19,840 nt of DNA from Mailhella sp. (lineage in GTDB: Bacteria; Desulfobacterota; Desulfovibrionia; Desulfovibrionales; Desulfovibrionaceae): positions 1 to 19,840 of the forward strand of contig JAHHTE010000018.1 of assembly GCA_020024815.1 (NCBI GenBank), read 5' to 3'. The position numbers and the translations under genes are program-made. A model generated the notes under the pieces. That model worked only from the letters and a program-made list of their open reading frames with translations. It did not search any database and was not told where the DNA came from. The stretch's first letter is position 1, and each line of letters starts with the position of its first letter. Shown here piece by piece: positions 14,931 through 19,840 of the stretch.

Positions 14931-15941
14931 CTATGCAAAATATTCTTGAATAACAGTATCTAAATCTTCAAAACTACGACATTTTATTAACGCTTGGCGA
15001 ACAAGTTTTGCATTTTCTAAATGTCGCACATAACGTGGTACAATAGTACGCATTTGCAATACAGCTCTAAAAGGACAAAATTCCTTTGCATAAGCTAGAT
15101 GTTGCATAATTAATGTATATAAATCTTTTTTTATTTCATCAGGTGATTTTGGATATAATATTTCATATTCTGGAATAGTATCATAAGAACAATTATTTTC
15201 CATTACATATTGATATAACTTTTTATGCTCATCAAAAATGCGAGGATTACTCATAGCTCCTCTAGCATACATAAGCCCATCAACATTAGTTTTCATTAAA
15301 ACACGTATTCCATCGCGTGCTGTAAATAAATCACCACTAGCAATAATAGGTATTTCTACCAATTCTTTTAACCGTGTTAAAGCATTGTAATCTGGCTCTC
15401 CACTAAAAGCTTGTTTTGCGTATCGAGGGTGCAAGGTTATCCAATCAGCTCCTAAATCTTGTAAACGCAAGGCAACTTCTTCATACACATTTTCATTTAA
15501 TTGATAGCCTAAACGAATTTTAAAACCTATTTTATGTGTACTATCTTTATGTACTTCATCAATAACAGCTTTTGCCACAGCAAAAAAATTAGGTAAATCA
15601 CGAAGCATAGCAGAGCCTGCTCCAGTTTTTACAACTTTAGTTACAGAACAACCAACATTAACATCATAATATTGAAAACCATGTTCTTTAAGAACTTGTA
15701 CTCCTTTTTGCATAAAATCAGCTTCTGCCCCAAAAATTTGTACAACAACGGGCTTATCTTGTGGAATTGTTTGCAAAAGATTTTCGGTATTTTTTCCACC
15801 ATAAACAAGCCCTTTTGCACTCACCATTTCTGTACAAGTAACACTTGCCCCATGCTCACGACAAAGCAAGCGAAAAGGTAAATCAGACCAACCAGCCAAA
15901 GGAGCAAGCCAAGGAGTTTGCGGAGTAATTAAATTTTTCAT
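14931..15941 (-). CDS. tRNA-dihydrouridine synthase (DusB-like)
   Basis: FMN- and NADPH-dependent enzyme that reduces specific uridines of tRNA to dihydrouridine. The 336-residue protein has the TIM-barrel landmarks WLAPLAGWSDLPFR (residues 11-24), TEMVSAKGL, VVQIFGAE, the active-site segment VNVGCSVTKVVKTGAGSAML with catalytic Cys98, the KIRLGY strand, HPRYAKQAFSG and an IIASGDLFTARD motif, ending with the helical RNA-binding domain. The Cys is followed by Ser instead of the usual Pro of the NxGCP motif, a small departure that may be lineage-specific. It begins one base after the stop of the upstream Gate-domain gene and is the last gene of the polA operon. Its transcript probably ends at 14799-14830. 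Which tRNA position it modifies cannot be read here. Confidence 0.94.
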   Translation of the reverse strand: MKNLITPQTPWLAPLAGWSDLPFRLLCREHGASVTCTEMVSAKGLVYGGKNTENLLQTIPQDKPVVVQIFGAEADFMQKGVQVLKEHGFQYYDVNVGCSVTKVVKTGAGSAMLRDLPNFFAVAKAVIDEVHKDSTHKIGFKIRLGYQLNENVYEEVALRLQDLGADWITLHPRYAKQAFSGEPDYNALTRLKELVEIPIIASGDLFTARDGIRVLMKTNVDGLMYARGAMSNPRIFDEHKKLYQYVMENNCSYDTIPEYEILYPKSPDEIKKDLYTLIMQHLAYAKEFCPFRAVLQMRTIVPRYVRHLENAKLVRQALIKCRSFEDLDTVIQEYFA

Positions 15942-15942
15942 A

Positions 15943-16899
15943 TTAAAACACTATGATATAATAAAGAACAGCCACAAGAGCCAAACTCATTATTCTTGAA
16001 AATTGGTTATAGAAAATAAGTTTTACAGCAAAACCAGTAGGATAATAACTTGCATACGCTGGCAACTGATGTCTAATACCACGCATAGGCGTTGACAAAA
16101 CATTGCCAATTAAAAGAGCAAGCACAACTTCATTTGCTGTAATACTTCCTGCTTGATACGCAGTACCACCAGCAATTAAAGATGCCCGTAATTCTGCTGC
16201 CATATAAAAAACAATAATACTAATACTTTCAGGCTTTAAAAAATCAAAACCTAAATTTTCCACTAAAAACTTTTCAAATAAATCAAAATATCCAAAATGT
16301 TGCAAATAATACATTACAAAATAAATTGGAATACCAATAAAAAGCATACGTGGCATACGTTTTTTAAATCGTTTCCAAGCTGATTGTAAAGCTTTTTGCC
16401 ATGGAGGTATTTCTTCTGCAAATTTTTGTGTTACACCAAGAGTACGCACATTACTTGCTGGCAATAAAAAACGACCAACAAAAATGGTTGCCACTGTTCT
16501 ACAAACAGCTGTACACATAGAAATAAGCGTATAAATAACAGCAGCTTTGCCAATAAGAGCAAAACTCATCAGAAAAAAAGTAGGAATATGAGTAAGAGTT
16601 GATGGTAAGCTATTAAATAAATTTGATATTATTACTTCTTTTTCTGATAATTTTTTATCATACAAAGCTTCGCCAAGCATAGCATTTGCCGACGCTGGAG
16701 AAAATAATGCCACAGCAAAAGCAGCAGCCGAAACATCGCTTAAATGGGCGTATCGCACAAAAGGCTTTGTTATTTTTGCTATTTGTTTTGTAATATTAAA
16801 AGCTTCTAATAAAGAGGCTAAAAATACCCCAAGAGCCAAGCCTGTAAAAATATTAAGTAAGGGCTTTAAAGGTGGAATAACAGCTAAAAAATCTTGCAT
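15943..16899 (-). CDS. Gate/nucleoside-recognition domain membrane protein
   Basis: Polytopic inner-membrane protein of 318 residues resembling the Gate (nucleoside recognition) family, which includes SpmA/SpmB-like proteins. Two similar halves can be seen: an N-terminal one with FALFSPASANAMLGEALYDKKL-type sequence (residues about 62-85) and FNSLPSTLTHIPTFF, and a C-terminal one with AAELRASLIAGGTAYQAGS and VLSTPMRGIRHQLPAYASYYP. Conserved small and proline residues in these loops are typical of the family's permease-like core. The role is unknown; nucleoside transport has been proposed for relatives but is not shown by the sequence. The ATG shares one base with the polA stop (TAATG), and dus follows after one base, so all three are probably translated from one message. 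The link to PolA is puzzling and may only reflect shared expression. Confidence 0.82.
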   Translation of the reverse strand: MQDFLAVIPPLKPLLNIFTGLALGVFLASLLEAFNITKQIAKITKPFVRYAHLSDVSAAAFAVALFSPASANAMLGEALYDKKLSEKEVIISNLFNSLPSTLTHIPTFFLMSFALIGKAAVIYTLISMCTAVCRTVATIFVGRFLLPASNVRTLGVTQKFAEEIPPWQKALQSAWKRFKKRMPRMLFIGIPIYFVMYYLQHFGYFDLFEKFLVENLGFDFLKPESISIIVFYMAAELRASLIAGGTAYQAGSITANEVVLALLIGNVLSTPMRGIRHQLPAYASYYPTGFAVKLIFYNQFSRIMSLALVAVLYYIIVF

Positions 16900-19712
16900 T
16901 AATGTGCTTCACCCCAATTTTTACCAACACCATAATCAACCAAAAGTGGAACAGACAATTTTTTTCCTAATGGAGCTATATTCATCATTATTTCTGCCAT
17001 GCGTTTACCTGCTTTTTCTGCATTTTCTTGTGGAACTTCTAAAATAAGTTCATCATGGATTTGCAATAAAAGTCTTGCACCCCATTCTTTTAATGTTTTA
17101 TCATTATACACAGCAAGCATTGCAAGTTTAATAATATCAGCTGCACTTCCTTGAATAAGCGTATTTATGGATTGTCTTTCTGCCATTGCTCGTGCTTGAT
17201 GATTATTTGAAACTATATCTGGTAAAGAACGTTGTCTACCTGCAATAGTAACAACATAAGCATGTTCGCGTGCAAAATTTTCTACTTCTTCATAAAAAGT
17301 TTTTATAGTATGGAAACGTTCAAAATACACTTCCATAAAATGCTTTGCCTCTTGCATGGAAATACCTAAATCTTGTGATAATTTCCTTGCACCCATACCA
17401 TAAAGCAAACCAAAATTAATGGTTTTTGCATGGCGACGCATATCACTTGTAACATCTTGTATTGCAACATCATGGAGTAAAGCCGCTGTTCTTGCATGAA
17501 TATCTTCATTTTGCATAAAAGCAGAACGCAATGCTTCTTCCCCTGAACAATGAGCTAATACACGCAATTCCACTTGTGAATAATCAGCCGAAACAAGCAA
17601 ATAGCCCTCTTTAGCTGTAAAACATTTTCGCATACGTTTACCAAGTTCACCACGAACAGGAATATTTTGTAAATTTGGATTACTTGAGGATAAACGCCCA
17701 GTTCCTGTTCCTGTTTGATTAAATGTCGTATGAATACGGTGGCTTATATCTGCTATTTTAGGTAATGGCTCTAAATATGTTGAACGTAATTTTTCTAATT
17801 TACGAAATTCAAGCAAATCTTCAATAATAGGGTGAGAACCTGCTAACTTTTCAAGAACTTCTTGCGAAGTGGACGCCTGCCCACCTTTTGTAGATTTTGC
17901 TTTTGTTAGTCCAAGCTTTTCAAATAATATTTCCCCTAATTGTTGACTAGAGCGAATATTAAAGGTTTGTCCTGCTCTTTCATAAATTTTTTCTGTTAGG
18001 TTTTCTAAATCTTTTTGCACCTCTTCTAAAAATTCAGCAAAAGCTGACATATCAATTTGTATGCCCTCTTTTTCCATAGCAAAAAGCACAGTAAGCAAAG
18101 GCATTTCCATTTCTGCCATAAGCTTTAATAAAGAACGCCCTTCCATTTGCCCCACAAAATACTCGTACAAAGAAAAAGCCACCTTTGCAGGATTTTGCAT
18201 AGACAAAGCAAAATCTTGAGCATGGCTTTTAAAAAGACTTTCCCACGTATAATTTTTTTCATCAGCAGAAAGCAACCACGCTGCAATGCTTAAATCAAAA
18301 AAAACATTTTTTGTACCAAAAGTTTCCCAAAGCAAGGGATATTGATGATATAATGCCTTTACATCACAACTTATTAGAAGTTCTGCCTCACTAAAAAATG
18401 GAATTAAATCAATAAATTCCCCTTGATAAAGATATTCTTCTTTTTCTTGTATTGTATCTTTTTCTGCTATTTCTTGTTTATTATGTTCTTTTTGTTCTTC
18501 TTGTAAAAAAGCCAATAAACTATTTTGATTATTTTGTTCTGTTTTCTTTACTTTTTCTTGTGCTAATGTATGGAGAATTGCTTGCACAGCTTTTGGCGTT
18601 TCCCCTAATGCTAAATAACAACCTTGTTCATTGACAATAAAAGCAATACTTTTTCCCTTTGCACTTGGTAATGTTTCTTTATTAATAATTGGTAAGTTTT
18701 TTTCTTCTATTTGTTCTTGTTTATTTTCAAGTTCAAAAGTTTGCTCTGTATTAGAAGTTAATTCAACACCAAACAAAGAACCTTGCAAACTTTCTTGAGC
18801 AACAATTTTTTTACTTTGCAAAATATTTTTTTTGCTTAACTCAAGAAAATCTTTTGTTAAAGAATTTAATTCATATTCTTTAAAAAAGTTTTTAACATCT
18901 TGTTCATTATTTGCTTGTACTTCCATTTCTTGCAAAGGTAATTGACAACAATTTGTATCTAATGTTGTCAATTTTCTAAACAAGAACATAATATCAAGAT
19001 TACCGTCCATTTTCTTTTTTACTGGAGCAGGTAAATTAACAAAATTATCGCGTATTGCCTCAAGACTTGGAAAATCTTGAAATAATTTTATGGCTGTTTT
19101 TTCCCCTATTCCTTTTACTCCCGGAATATTATCCGCACTATCCCCTATCAATGCTTGCACATCTGGCCATTGACTAGGCTTTAATCCTGTTTCTTCTGTA
19201 AAAGAAGTTTCTGTAACTATTTTTTCTTCCTTACTAGCAGGATCCCACATAATAACATTTTCATTAAGGCATTGTTTCAAATCTTTATCCATGCCAATAA
19301 TGACAACTGGACGCTCTTTTGAGTAATGCTTTGCTAAAGAGGCTATATAATCATCTGCTTCTGCTTCTTTAGAAACTTCCACCCGAATACCTAATTTTTT
19401 CAACATTTCCTTTGTTGGCTCAAATTGCATTTTTAATTCTTCAGGTGCAGGGGGACGATTAGCCTTATACTCTGGAAAAGCTTCATGCCGAAAATGCTTG
19501 CCTTGACCATCAAGAACAAAAAGAAAATATTGTGGTTTTTCTTCACGAAAAATTTTAAAAACTGTTTTTCCCACAATATGAATTGATCCCGTTGGAAAAG
19601 AGTCAGATCGTGCCATGCGAGAATTGGCAAAAAAACCACGAAAAATAAAAGCATTTCCGTCCATTATATATAAAGGTTCTTGCGTAAAACCAAATTTTTC
19701 TTTTAAAGACAT
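16899..19712 (-). CDS. polA: DNA polymerase I
   Basis: Repair and Okazaki-fragment polymerase, 937 residues. Order of domains: 5' nuclease (1-~290; Asp18 in YIMDGNAFIFRGF, EADDY at 118-122, GMDKDLKQCL, helix-hairpin-helix DNIPGVKGIGEKTA); a degenerate 3'-5' exonuclease region (~350-530); polymerase (from ~535). Polymerase motif A is DYSQVELR with Asp710, the O-helix has Arg760, Lys763, Phe767 and Tyr771, and motif C is HDE with Asp887, each five residues later than in E. coli, so synthesis should be normal. The exonuclease region lacks the DxE pair and the other acidic residues, so proofreading is probably absent, as in Bacillus and Thermus enzymes. A charged Glu/Lys/Gln-rich insert spans about residues 384-427. 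TAGGA precedes the ATG. It heads an operon with the Gate-domain gene and dus. Confidence 0.97.
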   Translation of the reverse strand: MSLKEKFGFTQEPLYIMDGNAFIFRGFFANSRMARSDSFPTGSIHIVGKTVFKIFREEKPQYFLFVLDGQGKHFRHEAFPEYKANRPPAPEELKMQFEPTKEMLKKLGIRVEVSKEAEADDYIASLAKHYSKERPVVIIGMDKDLKQCLNENVIMWDPASKEEKIVTETSFTEETGLKPSQWPDVQALIGDSADNIPGVKGIGEKTAIKLFQDFPSLEAIRDNFVNLPAPVKKKMDGNLDIMFLFRKLTTLDTNCCQLPLQEMEVQANNEQDVKNFFKEYELNSLTKDFLELSKKNILQSKKIVAQESLQGSLFGVELTSNTEQTFELENKQEQIEEKNLPIINKETLPSAKGKSIAFIVNEQGCYLALGETPKAVQAILHTLAQEKVKKTEQNNQNSLLAFLQEEQKEHNKQEIAEKDTIQEKEEYLYQGEFIDLIPFFSEAELLISCDVKALYHQYPLLWETFGTKNVFFDLSIAAWLLSADEKNYTWESLFKSHAQDFALSMQNPAKVAFSLYEYFVGQMEGRSLLKLMAEMEMPLLTVLFAMEKEGIQIDMSAFAEFLEEVQKDLENLTEKIYERAGQTFNIRSSQQLGEILFEKLGLTKAKSTKGGQASTSQEVLEKLAGSHPIIEDLLEFRKLEKLRSTYLEPLPKIADISHRIHTTFNQTGTGTGRLSSSNPNLQNIPVRGELGKRMRKCFTAKEGYLLVSADYSQVELRVLAHCSGEEALRSAFMQNEDIHARTAALLHDVAIQDVTSDMRRHAKTINFGLLYGMGARKLSQDLGISMQEAKHFMEVYFERFHTIKTFYEEVENFAREHAYVVTIAGRQRSLPDIVSNNHQARAMAERQSINTLIQGSAADIIKLAMLAVYNDKTLKEWGARLLLQIHDELILEVPQENAEKAGKRMAEIMMNIAPLGKKLSVPLLVDYGVGKNWGEAH

Positions 19713-19746
19713 AAATATTCCTATAAGATAAGCTAAATAATAAATT

Positions 19747-19775
19747 TTTATAGCCTAGCTATAATGAGATTTCAA
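19747..19775 (-). promoter_or_regulatory. Sigma-70-type promoter for polA with overlapping palindrome
   Basis: On the minus strand TTGAAA (19775-19770) and TATAAA (19752-19747) are separated by exactly 17 bases, five of six matches in each box. Transcription would start about 28 bases before the polA ATG. A palindrome, TTATAGC (19748-19754) with GCTATAA (19758-19764), covers the -10 box and may be an operator. Confidence 0.6.
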
Positions 19776-19819
19776 GTATTCAAAAAACACATTTTATTTT
19801 TTAGATTTCTTTTTATTAA

Positions 19820-19840
19820 TTAGGGGGAGGACTTTTTATA
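19820..19840. repeat. Half palindrome cut by the window edge
   Basis: TTAGGGGGA, then GG, then ACTTTTTATA: identical to the left arm and centre of the palindrome at 8422-8459 except for two central bases (GG instead of AA), 19 of 21 matching. The expected right arm (TTTTCCCCC...) would lie beyond the window. Confidence 0.6.

Noticed and set aside
1..19840. CRISPR arrays, tRNA/rRNA genes, insertion sequences or phage genes
   Set aside because: Read through for regularly spaced repeats, cloverleaf-like sequences, transposase or integrase motifs; none seen. The repeats found are unevenly spaced single palindromes.

Overview
This window is a stretch of AT-rich bacterial chromosome with an outer-membrane (Gram-negative) lifestyle written into it: a lipoprotein, an MsbA-like exporter and phosphatidylethanolamine synthesis. 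The order psd-pssA-leuA-leuC-leuD, together with intergenic palindromes of the type GGGGGAAAAC-TTTTT-AAAAA-GTTTTCCCCC, reminds me of Desulfovibrio relatives (Desulfovibrionaceae, perhaps a low-GC host-associated member). That placement is inference from memory and was not checked by search. I see no phage, insertion sequence, CRISPR array, tRNA or rRNA. Nearly all genes are intact core-metabolism or housekeeping genes.

Left part (1-3320), plus strand: brnQ (branched-chain amino acid carrier) with its own promoter and a strong terminator; then an EamA/DMT exporter followed closely by a small NTF2/DUF4878-like lipoprotein, closed by a second terminator. Next (3411-6828) comes a phospholipid unit: an MsbA-like ABC exporter, psd and pssA, ending in a terminator. 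pssA makes phosphatidylserine, psd decarboxylates it to phosphatidylethanolamine, and the ABC protein may flip a lipid.

The leucine block follows (6862-10384): leuA, a palindrome-bearing gap, then leuC-leuD. leuB is not in the window. The pssA-leuA gap holds a terminator whose 5' arm can pair instead with the end of pssA, a possible attenuator. Between leuD and the convergent groES-groL operon lies a 391-base gap packed with five hairpins, one of them a perfect 16-bp stem.

Right part: divergent from groES is a two-gene unit (12993-14773) made of an unrecognised polytopic membrane protein coupled by an ATGA overlap to a YgjP/DUF45-type zinc metallopeptidase; this pair is the least understood part of the window. 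Convergent to it is the minus-strand operon polA - Gate/nucleoside-recognition membrane protein - tRNA-dihydrouridine synthase, with 1-nt overlap and 1-nt gap junctions. Its PolA has a 3'-5' exonuclease region that lacks the catalytic acidic residues and carries a charged low-complexity insert.

I do not find a clearly new defence or mobile system. The best leads are the membrane protein/metallopeptidase pair, the dispersed palindrome family, the perfect hairpin at 10588-10625 and the possible pssA-leuA attenuator.
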